Part shown: in pieces, positions 35,229-44,266 of the stretch
Layout of the letters: every line of letters begins with the position of its first letter
How positions within the stretch are numbered: the stretch's first letter is position 1
Source of the DNA: Sedimenticola hydrogenitrophicus
Lineage (GTDB): Bacteria; Pseudomonadota; Gammaproteobacteria; Chromatiales; Chromatiaceae
DNA: 64,000 nucleotides
Assembly (NCBI RefSeq): GCF_025175675.1
Contig: NZ_JANIOA010000002.1
Location: 1-64,000 of the forward strand
Reading direction: 5' to 3'
Notes under the pieces: generated by a model
Database searches by the model: none
Told to the model about the DNA's origin: nothing
The model's input: the letters and a program-made list of their open reading frames with translations, nothing else
Position numbers and translations under genes: made by a program

Positions 35229-36452
35229 ATGCGGGCATATCAATACAAGGCGCGAAACCGCCGCGGTGAGGCATTGACCGGTACCCTGGAGGCCGAGACC
35301 CCGGAGGCGGTCGCCGAGCAGTTGTTTCGTTCCAGGCTGACCCCCATTGACATCATGCCGGTTGAGCGGCGTGGCACCAGCAAGGAGATCAAACCGGCCT
35401 GGTTCCAGCAAGGTGTCAAGCTGGATGAACTGGTGCTGCTGTGTCGTCAGCTCTATACCCTGCAGAAGGCCGGCGTGCCGATCTTGCGCGGCTTCAGCAG
35501 CCTGATCGAGACCACCCGCAATCCGACCCTGGCCGCCGCCCTGAAAGGCATTGTGGATGATATCCAGTCAGGGCGCGAACTGCACATGGCGCTGGCCCGT
35601 TACCCGGCCATTTTCTCGCCGCTGTTCATCAGCATGATCAAGGTGGGTGAAAATACCGGCCGCCTGGATGACACCTTCCTGCAGCTGGCGGGTTATCTGG
35701 AGCTGGAGAAGGAGACCCGCAATCGCATCAAGAGCGCCACCCGCTACCCGTTGACGGTGCTGCTGGCGATCGTCATCGCCATGGTGATTATCAATATCTG
35801 GGTGATCCCGGCCTTCGCCGACGCCTTTGCCCGCTTCGATGCCGAACTGCCCCTGGCGACCCGGATCCTGCTGGGCATCTCCCACTTCACCCTCAACTGG
35901 TGGCCCCACTTGCTGGCGGGGACCATTGCGCTGTTACTGGCCCTGGGTGCCTGGATTCGCAGCGAGGAGGGGGGCTATATCTGGGCGCGCGCCCTGCTGC
36001 GGATACCGCTGGTCGGGTACATACTCAAGAAGGCCATACTGGGCCGCTTCTGCCGTTCCCTGGCCCTGGCCATGCGCTCCGGTGTCCCCCTGGTGCAGGC
36101 CCTCTCGGTCATATCCGGGGTGGTCAACAATGCCTTTATCAGCGAGCGCGTCCTCAGTATGCGGGACGGCATCGAGAGTGGTGACAGCATCGCCCGCACC
36201 GCCGCGGCCACCGGCATGTTCACCCCCATGGTGTTGCAGATGATCGCCATCGGCGAAGAGTCCGGCTCGGTGGATGACCTGCTACTGGAGACCGCCGAGC
36301 ATTATGAGCGGGAGGTGAAATACGACCTGGCCCGGCTCTCGGATGCGATCGAGCCGGTGATCATCGTCATCATCGGCGCCATGGTCCTGGTGCTGGCACT
36401 GGGCGTGTTTCTGCCGATGTGGGATCTCTCCTCGGCGGTGAACAAGCACTAG
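35229..36452 (+). CDS. mshG: MSHA platform protein MshG (GspF/PilC-like)
   Basis: 407 aa, two T2SS-F domains with membrane segments near 175-195, 222-242 and 375-397. MRAYQYKARNRRGEALTGTLE is the family start; VLLCRQLYTLQKAGVPILRGF and RFCRSLALAMRSGVPLVQAL are the duplicated motifs. It forms the inner-membrane platform. It is the last msh gene here: the pilin genes (mshB, A, C, D and others) do not follow. Its TAG stop lies inside the terminal CTAG of a palindromic element. Confidence 0.93.
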   Translation: MRAYQYKARNRRGEALTGTLEAETPEAVAEQLFRSRLTPIDIMPVERRGTSKEIKPAWFQQGVKLDELVLLCRQLYTLQKAGVPILRGFSSLIETTRNPTLAAALKGIVDDIQSGRELHMALARYPAIFSPLFISMIKVGENTGRLDDTFLQLAGYLELEKETRNRIKSATRYPLTVLLAIVIAMVIINIWVIPAFADAFARFDAELPLATRILLGISHFTLNWWPHLLAGTIALLLALGAWIRSEEGGYIWARALLRIPLVGYILKKAILGRFCRSLALAMRSGVPLVQALSVISGVVNNAFISERVLSMRDGIESGDSIARTAAATGMFTPMVLQMIAIGEESGSVDDLLLETAEHYEREVKYDLARLSDAIEPVIIVIIGAMVLVLALGVFLPMWDLSSAVNKH

Positions 36453-36616
36453 GAGTCTGTCGGGTTTATCCGTTTGAAGCGAAAATCACTGGGGGCGAAT
36501 CAAATCAGTTTATCGAACGAGGAGAATAGTGGGCCTATTTAACGAGTTCGATAAGCTGAGTGGATCGCCATCCAGGGATTTGCAGCCAAACAGCGTTAAA
36601 TCCGGCAGGCTCCTAG
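36449..36616. mobile_element. MITE-like palindromic element between convergent genes
   Basis: 168 bp. Terminal arms TAGGAGTCTGTCGGGTTTAT (from 36450) and the near inverse CGGCAGGCTCCTA (36603-36615), with inner arms containing TCAGTTTATCGAAC / GTTCGATAAGCTGA. The element is palindromic almost throughout. Ends are CTAG, consistent with TA-flanked terminal inverted repeats of the Tc1/IS630 type. It has no ORF and is likely non-autonomous. It contributes the TAG stop codons of both mshG and the DUF2333 gene and may act as a bidirectional terminator. Confidence 0.7.
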
Positions 36617-37677
36617 CCCTCGCTCAACAGGTTGCGCAGGTCGATCACGGCGGCATTGGCCCGCGAGATGTAGGAGGTCATGACCAGCGAGTAGTTGGTG
36701 ACCAGACCGAAACCGCCGCCGTTGAGCACCATCGGACTCATCACCGATTGCTGGCTCGCCTCCAGCTCGCGGATGATCTGACGCAGGCTCACCAGGGCGT
36801 TCTTCTTCACCAGGATGTCGCGGAAATCCAGCTCCACGGCGCGCAGAAAATGGACCAGCGCCCAGGTCGATCCCCGCGCCTCGTAAAACACGTCGTCGAT
36901 CTCCAGCCAGGGCGTGCGCACACCAATCCGGGCCGGCGTCTGGGTGGATTGGGCGGCATTCGGATCACCGGCCAGGTCGGTGTTGAGCCGCTCCTGTCCG
37001 ACGCTGGCGCTGAGGCGCTGGGATAGACTGCCGAGACGCTTCTCCACCACCGAGAGCCATACCCTCAGGTTGTCGGCGCGGGCGTAGAACTGGGTGTTCT
37101 GGGCGTCGTTTTTCGCCAGTTCCGAGAGGTAGCGGCGCAGCGCCTTCAGGCCTTCACGGTACTCACCTTCGGTTGAGGGGAGTATCCAGGAGTCGTTACT
37201 GAAGTTGAACTGCGGTTCGGCGATGGACAGGTCCAGGTTTTCCGTGGACTGTGACTGGGAGCGGCTGATGTCGTTGCGCAGGACACGGGCCAGGTCACGT
37301 GACTGCACCAGGGCGCCGAACTCCCAGTTGGGGATGTTGTCCAGTAGCACGCTGGGCGGCATGACATCGTTGCTCAGGTAGCCGCCCGGTTTATCCAGAA
37401 GGGTCTCCATTACCCGAATCAGCGCCGCCGTGGTATGTGCCCCGGTGACCCGCTCCGATCCGCTCAGCTCCCAGCGGGTGTTCTCCAGGATGTCGAAGCT
37501 CTCCGGCTCCTGGCTCCAGTAGATGCTGAATGCGTAGAGGATAATCAGCAACGTGACGGTCGCCAGTCCACTGGACCAGAGCCAGCCTTTTTCGCGCATA
37601 GTCCGCGGATGGTATAGCAGCGTAATGCGACGCACCAGGTCGCCCGATCTTGATCCCAGGGAGCTGAAAAAATTCAT
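36613..37677 (-). CDS. DUF2333 family protein
   Basis: 354 aa. One N-terminal membrane helix (about 31-50, LWSSGLATVTLLIILYAFSI), then a long periplasmic helical domain. MPPSVLLDNIPNWEFGALVQ and RDLARVLRNDISRSQSQS are typical of the DUF2333 family. The role is unknown. The ATG at 37677 (MNFFSSLGSR) is chosen; a GTG directly before it is possible, and there is no strong ribosome site. Divergent from gor; its TAG stop is in the palindromic element shared with mshG. Confidence 0.8.
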   Translation of the reverse strand: MNFFSSLGSRSGDLVRRITLLYHPRTMREKGWLWSSGLATVTLLIILYAFSIYWSQEPESFDILENTRWELSGSERVTGAHTTAALIRVMETLLDKPGGYLSNDVMPPSVLLDNIPNWEFGALVQSRDLARVLRNDISRSQSQSTENLDLSIAEPQFNFSNDSWILPSTEGEYREGLKALRRYLSELAKNDAQNTQFYARADNLRVWLSVVEKRLGSLSQRLSASVGQERLNTDLAGDPNAAQSTQTPARIGVRTPWLEIDDVFYEARGSTWALVHFLRAVELDFRDILVKKNALVSLRQIIRELEASQQSVMSPMVLNGGGFGLVTNYSLVMTSYISRANAAVIDLRNLLSEG

Positions 37678-37832
37678 CACTAGTGATAGTTCCGTATAAA
37701 TAGTTGTCCAACGGCGGCGCATCTTGGGACAATGGGCCCGGATGCAGCACCCGGCAGCCTGTCGACGCTGCCGCCACGGACCGGTATCGGTCCGCCAGGC
37801 TGCCAAGTATCCCATATCTGAAGGAGTGATGT

Positions 37833-39185
37833 ATGGCCAAAACCTATGATCTGATCGCCATTGGTGGCGGAAGCGGCGGGCTCTCCGCGGCCGAACGGGC
37901 GGCGAAATACGGGGCGCGCACGGCGGTGGTGGAGGCGGGCAGGCTGGGCGGGACCTGCGTCAACCTGGGCTGTGTGCCGAAAAAAATCATGTGGTACGGC
38001 GCATCCATCGCCCACACCCTGGAGGATGCCGCGGCCTACGGATTTGCCCTGAAGCGGGAGGGATTCGACTGGGGCCGGCTGGTGGCCGAACGCAACCGTT
38101 ACGTGGCCAATATCAACAACTGGTACCACACCTATCTGGCCGATTCCAATATTGATGAGATCAATGGCTTTGCACGGTTTGTCGACAACCACACCCTGGA
38201 GGTGGACGGTGAACGCTATCAGGCCGAGCACATAGTGATCGCCCCGGGCTCCTCCCCGGTGGTGCCGGAGATCGAAGGGGCGGAGCTGGGGATCACCTCG
38301 GACGGCTTTTTCGGGCTCGCGCAACAGCCCCGCCGGGTCGCGGTGGTGGGCAGTGGTTATATCGCTGTGGAGTTGGCGGGCATGCTCAATGCGGTCGGCT
38401 GTGAGGTGACCATGTTCCTGCGCGGCGAACATCTGCTGCGCCGCTTCGATGACATGCTGCGCGAAAGCCTGATGGAGGAGATGCTCAATGACGGGGTCAA
38501 TATCATCTCCTCTTCCCGTATCGAGCGGGTGGCGCGGGCCGATGATGGCACTCTCGATCTCTATTGCAACGGCAGTGGCCAGCTGCAGGGTGGCTTTGAT
38601 CAGCTCATCTGGGCCATCGGACGCCGCCCGGCATCGGCCGGACTGGCGCTGGAAAATACCGAAATCGTCCGCGACAGCGCGGGCTACATCGACGTGGATG
38701 CCTTCCAGAATACGGCGGTATCCGGTGTCTATGCCCTCGGGGATGTGACCAACGCGCCACAGTTGACCCCGGTGGCCATCGCGGCGGCGCGACGCCTCTC
38801 CGATCGGCTGTTTGGTGGCATGGCGGAGCGTCGGCTCGATTATTCGCTGGTTCCCAGCGTGGTGTTCTCGCACCCGCCTATCGCCACCGTCGGTCTGACC
38901 GAGAATGAGGCCAGGGCCTCCCATGGCGAGGCGGTCAAGGTGTACCAGACACGTTTCACCCCCATGTATCACGCCTTTACCGAGCGTCAGAGCAAGGTGG
39001 CGATGAAGCTGGTCTGTGTCGGTGCCCAGGAGAAGATCGTCGGCTGTCATATCATTGGCTTCGGTGCCGATGAGATGTTGCAGGGCTTCGCCGTGGCCAT
39101 CCGCATGGGGGCCACCAAGCGGGACTTCGACGACACCATCGCCATCCATCCCACCGCGGCGGAAGAGCTGGTGACCATGCGCTGA
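37833..39185 (+). CDS. gor: glutathione-disulfide reductase
   Basis: 450 aa, the usual length. FAD motif [14 protein letters not shown] (about 11-24), redox disulfide [13 protein letters not shown] (Cys42 and Cys47), and the C-terminal active-site motif HPTAAEEL. It keeps glutathione reduced with NADPH. AAGGAG lies 7 bp before the ATG. Divergent from the DUF2333 gene; a palindromic repeat follows before the convergent rsgA. Confidence 0.95.
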   Translation: MAKTYDLIAIGGGSGGLSAAERAAKYGARTAVVEAGRLGGTCVNLGCVPKKIMWYGASIAHTLEDAAAYGFALKREGFDWGRLVAERNRYVANINNWYHTYLADSNIDEINGFARFVDNHTLEVDGERYQAEHIVIAPGSSPVVPEIEGAELGITSDGFFGLAQQPRRVAVVGSGYIAVELAGMLNAVGCEVTMFLRGEHLLRRFDDMLRESLMEEMLNDGVNIISSSRIERVARADDGTLDLYCNGSGQLQGGFDQLIWAIGRRPASAGLALENTEIVRDSAGYIDVDAFQNTAVSGVYALGDVTNAPQLTPVAIAAARRLSDRLFGGMAERRLDYSLVPSVVFSHPPIATVGLTENEARASHGEAVKVYQTRFTPMYHAFTERQSKVAMKLVCVGAQEKIVGCHIIGFGADEMLQGFAVAIRMGATKRDFDDTIAIHPTAAEELVTMR

Positions 39186-39212
39186 GGTTACGGATTCAGG
39201 TATTACATGTGA

Positions 39213-39338
39213 CCGGTAGGATGCTGGTGAGCTTGCGAACCGCATCATTCCATCCTCGGGTCCGTAAACGGTGCATCCGTGCACCACTCCTCGCGATAAG
39301 GGTTGATGCGGTTCGTGCCTCACCGGCATCCTACCCGG
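39213..39338. repeat. family A palindromic element
   Basis: 126 bp with inverted ends GGTAGGATG (from 39215) and CATCCTACC, arms reading GAGCTTGCGAACCGCATCA and its near inverse. The centre is a GGTCCGTAAACGGTGCATCC core. It is nearly identical to 17420-17538, in the same orientation, and lies in the gor-rsgA gap. Confidence 0.75.
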
Positions 39339-39380
39339 GGACGTTCCGCTTTCCGGTGGCTGTTTACCCGGGTGGATCAA

Positions 39381-40397
39381 TCACCCCTGGCCATGATGGG
39401 CATTCATTCCCGCGGCCATGTGCAGGTAGTTGGCCAGACGCTGGGGGGCGATCTTTCCGCTCGCCACCGCTGCTTGCAGGGCGCAGCCGGGTTCGTGCTG
39501 GTGGCTGCAATTACTGAACCGGCAGTGGCCCAGAAAGTCGTGGAATTCGATGAAGCCGCCGGCCAGCGCATCCAGGCTCAACTGCCCCAGCCGGAAACTG
39601 CGCACCCCCGGGGAGTCGATCAGCTGACCGCCCGTGGGCAGGTGGTAGAGGGTGGTGGCGGAGGTGGTGTGGCGGCCTAGGCCGGAGGCCACGGAGAGGC
39701 GGCCGATCTGGATCTCGATATCCGGCAGCAGTGCCATGACCAGGGAGGACTTGCCGACGCCGGATTGCCCCACCAGGATGCTGGTCTGGTCTTTCAACTG
39801 CGCGATCAGCGGGTCCAGTCCATGCTCGTATTTGGCGCTGATCTCGATCAGCGGATAGCCGATTCCGGTATAGTGGCCGAACTGCTGCTCGAACCGGTGC
39901 AGGGCGTCCCGGTCCATCAGGTCGCGTTTGTTGAGTGCGATCAGGGTGTTCACCCCGATCTGTTCCGCCGCCACCAGGTACTGGTCCACCAGATAGGGGG
40001 TGGGGGCGGGCTCGGGGGCCAGCACGACGACCAGCTGGCTGATGTTGGCCGCCAGGGCACGATCCTCACCGCTGAAGTTGGGGCGGATCAAGGCCGTCGC
40101 GCGTGGCAGGATGGCGGTGACCACTCCCTGGTTGTCACCGGTCGCCTGCCAGACCACCCGGTCACCGCAGACAACCTGGCCGATATTCTGTCTGGAGAGG
40201 CAGTGGGTGTAGCGGCCCGAGTCATCGGTCACCACCAGGTTCTGACCGTGACGCGTCACCACCAATCCTTCCCGGGACTGACCCTCGTCGGCCTCGCTGA
40301 GCGCCAGATCCGTCTGCTGCTCCAGCTTGTCTCGGCGTCGCTCCTGGATCGCCTTGATGCGCTCACGCTGCCGCTCGGTCAATCGCCGTTTTGCCAT
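39381..40397 (-). CDS. rsgA: ribosome small subunit-dependent GTPase A
   Basis: 338 aa. Circularly permuted GTPase order: G4 NKRDLMD (about 177), G1 GQSGVGKSSLV (about 220-230) and G3 DSPGVRSF (about 265). The C-terminal zinc-knuckle CRFSNCSHQHEPGC carries the Cys/His ligands. It checks 30S subunit maturation. Part of a minus-strand operon M48 protease - cytochrome - rsgA, with 10 bp after the cytochrome gene. Confidence 0.95.
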   Translation of the reverse strand: MAKRRLTERQRERIKAIQERRRDKLEQQTDLALSEADEGQSREGLVVTRHGQNLVVTDDSGRYTHCLSRQNIGQVVCGDRVVWQATGDNQGVVTAILPRATALIRPNFSGEDRALAANISQLVVVLAPEPAPTPYLVDQYLVAAEQIGVNTLIALNKRDLMDRDALHRFEQQFGHYTGIGYPLIEISAKYEHGLDPLIAQLKDQTSILVGQSGVGKSSLVMALLPDIEIQIGRLSVASGLGRHTTSATTLYHLPTGGQLIDSPGVRSFRLGQLSLDALAGGFIEFHDFLGHCRFSNCSHQHEPGCALQAAVASGKIAPQRLANYLHMAAGMNAHHGQG

Positions 40398-40407
40398 GCG
40401 AAAGCGG

Positions 40408-40695
40408 TTACTCGCTGAAGTGGTAGTAGGTTTGATTCAGGTGTTCGGCGCTGTTTTCCACCTCGTCTTCAAACCAGTTGAGATTGAGCGACAGTTGACA
40501 GCGTTGCACCTGGCTTGAGAGTTCCTGGCGGCCGGTTACCCGCCGCTCTTTGCGGGTGTAGACCTCGCTGCCATGGCAGGCGGTGCAGTTTTCCTCTACC
40601 TGTGCCTTGCCCGCCGCAAGGTCGAGGGCGTTGGCCTGACCCAGGGTCAGCCCTGTCAGGCAGATGGTGCCGATCAGCGTGGTTAACGGTCTCAT
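40408..40695 (-). CDS. small exported c-type cytochrome
   Basis: 95 aa. Signal peptide (MRPLTTLIGTICLTGLTLGQANA), then a heme site CTACH at residues 37-41. The mature chain contains no methionine, so the usual distal Met ligand is absent; later histidines (HLN, YYHF) or an open site must serve. The start overlaps the M48 protease stop by 4 bp. Electron transfer or gas-ligand sensing are both possible; the partner is not visible. Confidence 0.8.
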   Translation of the reverse strand: MRPLTTLIGTICLTGLTLGQANALDLAAGKAQVEENCTACHGSEVYTRKERRVTGRQELSSQVQRCQLSLNLNWFEDEVENSAEHLNQTYYHFSE

Positions 40696-41966
40696 GTGGT
40701 CTCCTTATCCGGTGTCGAACCAGGGGGAATTTTAGCTGACAAATGGGCCACCCGTACCGGCGCCGGGGGGTGGCTGTCGTGGAATGCCGAGTACAGTGGG
40801 TCGGGCGTCAGGGTGCTGGCGTTTTCCCGGTAGAGCTTGACCAGGGCCCGGATCATCGGCTCCGCGCCCGCCTGGGCCACGGCAAACTCGTCCGCCTCAA
40901 ACTCGTGGCGCCGCGACAGGATCGCCATCAGCGGGTGCAGAAACTGGGTGAAGACCGGCAGCGCGAGCATGAACAGCAGCAGCGCCAGGGCGCTGCTCTG
41001 ACCACTCACCCCCAGCGCCTGGTAGAACCAGGGTTGGCCGACCAGCCAGCCGAGCAGGGCAAACCCGAGCAGCGACATGGCGGTTGAGAGCAGCAGATGC
41101 TTGAGGATATGGCGGCGCTTGAAATGGCCCAGCTCATGGGCCAGTACCGCCTCCATCTCGTCGCCGTCCAGGCTCTCCGCCAGGGTGTCGAAGAAAACGA
41201 TGCGCTTGTGTTTGCCGAAGCCGGTAAAGTAGGCGTTGCCGTGCCCCGAACGTTTCGAGCCGTCCATGATGAAGATGCCCTTGCTGGTGAAGCCGCAGCG
41301 CTCCAGCAGGCCCTGGATGCGCTGTTTCAGCGGCCCCTCTTCCAGGGGGGTAAACTTGTTGAACAGCGGCGCGATCAGGGTGGGGTAGACCCAGATCATC
41401 AACAGCATGAAGCCCATCCACACCGCCCAGGCGGCGAGCCACCAACTGTCGCCGGCCCGCTCCATCAGCCAGAGGATCGCCCACAGCAGGGGGATGCCGA
41501 GCAACAGCGCCAACAGCAGCTGCAGCAGCAGGTCGGTGATGAAACGCCGCGGCGTGGTCCGGTTGAAGCCGAAGCGCGTCTCCAGCACAAAGGTGTTCCA
41601 GATGCCCAGGGGGAGCTCCAGCAACGCCGAGACAAGCGACACCGAGAAGATCAGGCCGATGCCGCCCCAGACAGGGTCAACCGGCCACTGCTGCCACTGC
41701 CGATGGAGCAGATCGATGCCGCCACCCAGGGTCCAGTACAGCAGCAGGCCGGTCCCGATCAGCAGGCCGATATGGCCGATGGCGAGTTTTGCGCGGATGT
41801 AGTCGGCGGCTTTCTGGTGCTCTTCCAGGGTCACGCGGTCGGCGAAGGCGGACGGTACCTGGGCGCGATGGGTCGCCACATGCCGCTGCTGCCGCTGCAT
41901 CAACCAGAGTTGCAGCAGCACGCCAATGGCAATGGCGGAAATGAACAGGAGGGTGAATAGGTGCAT
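40692..41966 (-). CDS. M48-family membrane metalloprotease (CAAX-protease/Ste24-like)
   Basis: 424 aa, several membrane helices in the N-terminal half and one pair near residue 300. Zinc motif HELGHFKRRH (about 277-286) plus the downstream Glu in EFEADEFAVAQAG. The ATG at 41966 is chosen; an in-frame GTG at 41972 adds two residues. It may act in membrane protein quality control as HtpX/Ste24 relatives do. First gene of the operon with the cytochrome and rsgA. Confidence 0.88.
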   Translation of the reverse strand: MHLFTLLFISAIAIGVLLQLWLMQRQQRHVATHRAQVPSAFADRVTLEEHQKAADYIRAKLAIGHIGLLIGTGLLLYWTLGGGIDLLHRQWQQWPVDPVWGGIGLIFSVSLVSALLELPLGIWNTFVLETRFGFNRTTPRRFITDLLLQLLLALLLGIPLLWAILWLMERAGDSWWLAAWAVWMGFMLLMIWVYPTLIAPLFNKFTPLEEGPLKQRIQGLLERCGFTSKGIFIMDGSKRSGHGNAYFTGFGKHKRIVFFDTLAESLDGDEMEAVLAHELGHFKRRHILKHLLLSTAMSLLGFALLGWLVGQPWFYQALGVSGQSSALALLLFMLALPVFTQFLHPLMAILSRRHEFEADEFAVAQAGAEPMIRALVKLYRENASTLTPDPLYSAFHDSHPPAPVRVAHLSAKIPPGSTPDKETT

Positions 41967-42062
41967 CCCCACAGGATACAGAGATAGCGGCGCTTCTGCT
42001 AGAATGCCAGTCCAGCAGACCAGCCCAACATATGCATGGCACTAAGTTAAGCCCAGAGCCCC

Positions 42063-42182
42063 GTCATCCCGGCGAATGCCGGAGGAGTGGTGCAGGGATG
42101 CACCGTTTACGGACCTAAGGATGGCATCCAGAACCCGCATCCGCGGTGAATTCATGGATTCCGGCCTGCGCCGGAATGACGA
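42063..42182. repeat. palindromic repeat with a family A core
   Basis: Ends GTCATCCCGGCGAATGCCGG and CCGGCCTGCGCCGGAATGAC form an inverted pair about 100 bp apart. Between them, GGAGTGGTGCAGGGATGCAC and CGTTTACGGACC match the inverted central core of the family A elements at 17420 and 39213. It lies in the divergent gap before orn. Confidence 0.7.
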
Positions 42183-42248
42183 AAAAATGGATTCCTGCAT
42201 TAACCTTAGTGCCATTCGCCCAGCATATAATTAACCGCGGGAGATGAG

Positions 42249-42821
42249 ATGGCGCAGGATTCGACAAACTTGATCTGGATTGATCTGGAGATGACCGGTC
42301 TCGATCCCCAGAACGACCACATTATCGAGATCGCCACCATTGTCACCGATGCCGATCTCAATACCGTTGCCGAAGGGCCGGTGATCGCCATCCGTCAGCC
42401 GCGGGAGGTGATGGCGGCGATGGACGAGTGGAACACCAATCAGCACGCCAAATCGGGCCTCACCGAGCGGGTGCTGGCGAGTGATCACAGCGAGGCGCAG
42501 GCGGAGCGGGAGACCCTCGACTTTCTACGTCAATATGTGCCCAAGGGGGCCTCGCCCATCTGCGGCAACAGCATCTGCCAGGACCGCCGGTTTCTGGCCC
42601 GCTGCATGCCCGAGCTGGAGGACTACTTCCACTATCGCAATCTGGATGTGAGCACCCTCAAGGAGCTGGCCAAGCGTTGGGCGCCGGCCATCGCCAAGGG
42701 CGTGGTGAAGAGCGGCCGGCACCTGGCGATGGACGACATCCGCGATTCCATCAACGAACTGCGGCACTACCGTGAACACTTCCTGAGGATTCCGCCGGCC
42801 ACCGAGCCCACGGAGCAGTAG
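42249..42821 (+). CDS. orn: oligoribonuclease
   Basis: 190 aa. 3'-5' exoribonuclease that degrades 2-5 nt RNAs, including pGpG from c-di-GMP breakdown. DEDD motifs: [20 protein letters not shown] (Exo I), [11 protein letters not shown] (Exo II), and [14 protein letters not shown] (Exo III). GGGAG lies 5 bp before the ATG. Its product matters for the c-di-GMP receptors predicted elsewhere in the window. Confidence 0.96.
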   Translation: MAQDSTNLIWIDLEMTGLDPQNDHIIEIATIVTDADLNTVAEGPVIAIRQPREVMAAMDEWNTNQHAKSGLTERVLASDHSEAQAERETLDFLRQYVPKGASPICGNSICQDRRFLARCMPELEDYFHYRNLDVSTLKELAKRWAPAIAKGVVKSGRHLAMDDIRDSINELRHYREHFLRIPPATEPTEQ

Positions 42822-42909
42822 CGGCCGGTCCGGGGCGGGCCTCCCGTATCCCCGGGTTCCTCTTCAGATGGCGGCAGTTCAGAGACAACGCCGCCCTCAC
42901 GCCTGGCCG

Positions 42910-43971
42910 CTACCCCCTGTGTCGTGCCAGCGCCCAGCGCACATGCTCCCGGACCAGTTCCGACGGGTCATCGCACCGGCTGTTGAGGGCGGTGAGGATC
43001 TCCGGCGTGGTCTCGGCATTGCCCAGGGCGACGGCGATGTTGCGCAGCCAGCGTTGATGGCCGATGCGGCGGATGGGTGAGCCTTCGAGGCGCTTCAGGA
43101 ACATGGCCTCATCCCAGGCGAACAGGTCGCACAGGCTGGCACTGTCCAGGCAGTTGCGGGGGCTGAAATCGGCCTCGGCCGCCGGGGTGGCGAAGCGGTT
43201 CCAGGGGCAGGCCATCAGGCAGTCGTCACAGCCGTAGATACGGTTGCCCATAAGCGGCCGCAACGCCTCCGGGATCGCCCCGTCCAGCTCGATGGTCAGG
43301 TAGGAGATGCAGCGGCGCGCGTCCACCTGGTAGGGGGCGACGATGGCCCGGGTGGGGCAGATGTCGATACAGGCGCTGCAGCGGCCGCAGTGGTCCGCTT
43401 CCGCCCGGTCCGCCGGCAGCGGCAGGGTGGTGTAGAGTTCGCCGAGAAAAAACCAGGAGCCGGCCTGGCGGTTGACAAGGTTGCTGTGCTTGCCGGTCCA
43501 GCCCAGTCCCGCCTTCTCCGCCAACGCCCGCTCCAGTACCGGTGCCGAATCGACGAAGGCACGATAGCCGAAGGGGCCGACGGCGGCCTCGATTTGGTCG
43601 GCCAATTTCTGCAGGCGGCTGCGCATCAGCTTGTGGTAGTCGCGGCCGAGGGCGTAACGGGAGATAAAGGCGCGCCCGGAGTTCGCCAGAACGGCCTCCG
43701 GATCATCGCCGGGCGGCAGGTAGTCCATACGTACCGAGATGATGCGCAGGGTGCCGGGCACCAGTTCGGCCGGACGTGACCGCTTCAGGCCATGGCTGGC
43801 CATGTACGCCATGTTGCCGTGCATGCCACGCTCCAGCCACTGATGGAGGTGCCGCTCGGCCAGGGTCAGGTCGGTGTCGGCAATGCCGACCTGCTGAAAG
43901 CCGAGCGCGGCCCCCCAGTCGCGGATCTGTTCGGCGAGGAGCTGGTAGTTTGTGTAATACGGGTCTGACAT
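42910..43971 (-). CDS. queG: epoxyqueuosine reductase
   Basis: 353 aa. Cobalamin-dependent last step of queuosine synthesis in tRNA. Two 4Fe-4S clusters are indicated by CGRCSACIDICP (about 188-199) and CDDCLMACPW (about 240-249); SWFFLGEL precedes them. A HEAT-like C-terminus follows. The ATG at 43971 (MSDPYYTNY) matches the family start, though no clear ribosome site precedes it. It is divergent from nnr across a repeat. Confidence 0.93.
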   Translation of the reverse strand: MSDPYYTNYQLLAEQIRDWGAALGFQQVGIADTDLTLAERHLHQWLERGMHGNMAYMASHGLKRSRPAELVPGTLRIISVRMDYLPPGDDPEAVLANSGRAFISRYALGRDYHKLMRSRLQKLADQIEAAVGPFGYRAFVDSAPVLERALAEKAGLGWTGKHSNLVNRQAGSWFFLGELYTTLPLPADRAEADHCGRCSACIDICPTRAIVAPYQVDARRCISYLTIELDGAIPEALRPLMGNRIYGCDDCLMACPWNRFATPAAEADFSPRNCLDSASLCDLFAWDEAMFLKRLEGSPIRRIGHQRWLRNIAVALGNAETTPEILTALNSRCDDPSELVREHVRWALARHRG

Positions 43972-44060
43972 GGTGGGGGTTATCGTAGCATCGATAGCGC
44001 TGAGAATAGCATCCGCCGGGTGAGACAAACAGGACGACGCCATCTAGCTTCGGGCGGGGC

Positions 44061-44166
44061 GAGGATCTGCCTGCTTGCTTGCCGGGACGCCGTAAACCCA
44101 TCCCTGGGGGCTTGCCACGGCCATCCATGGCCGCGGACACCCGTCAAGCAAGCAGTCAGATCCCCT
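44061..44166. repeat. palindromic repeat with family B-like core
   Basis: Arms GATCTGCCTGCTTGCTTG (44064-44081) and CAAGCAAGCAGTCAGATC (44145-44162) are near-perfect inverses. The interior has CCCATCCCTGGGGG and CCATCCATGGCC, similar to the family B repeats at 55045-55146. It is located between the divergent queG and nnr. Confidence 0.65.
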
Positions 44167-44266
44167 CGTTCAAGCATTTGCGCGTTCAGATGATGTGACC
44201 CAGGTGAGACAAAAGCCCGCTGGAAACCCTACAATAGGCAAAAAGCCACGCCGGATTCATTTCAGC

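Noticed and set aside
36449-36616. Complete insertion sequence
   Set aside because: Far too short and without any transposase ORF; MITE-like at most.
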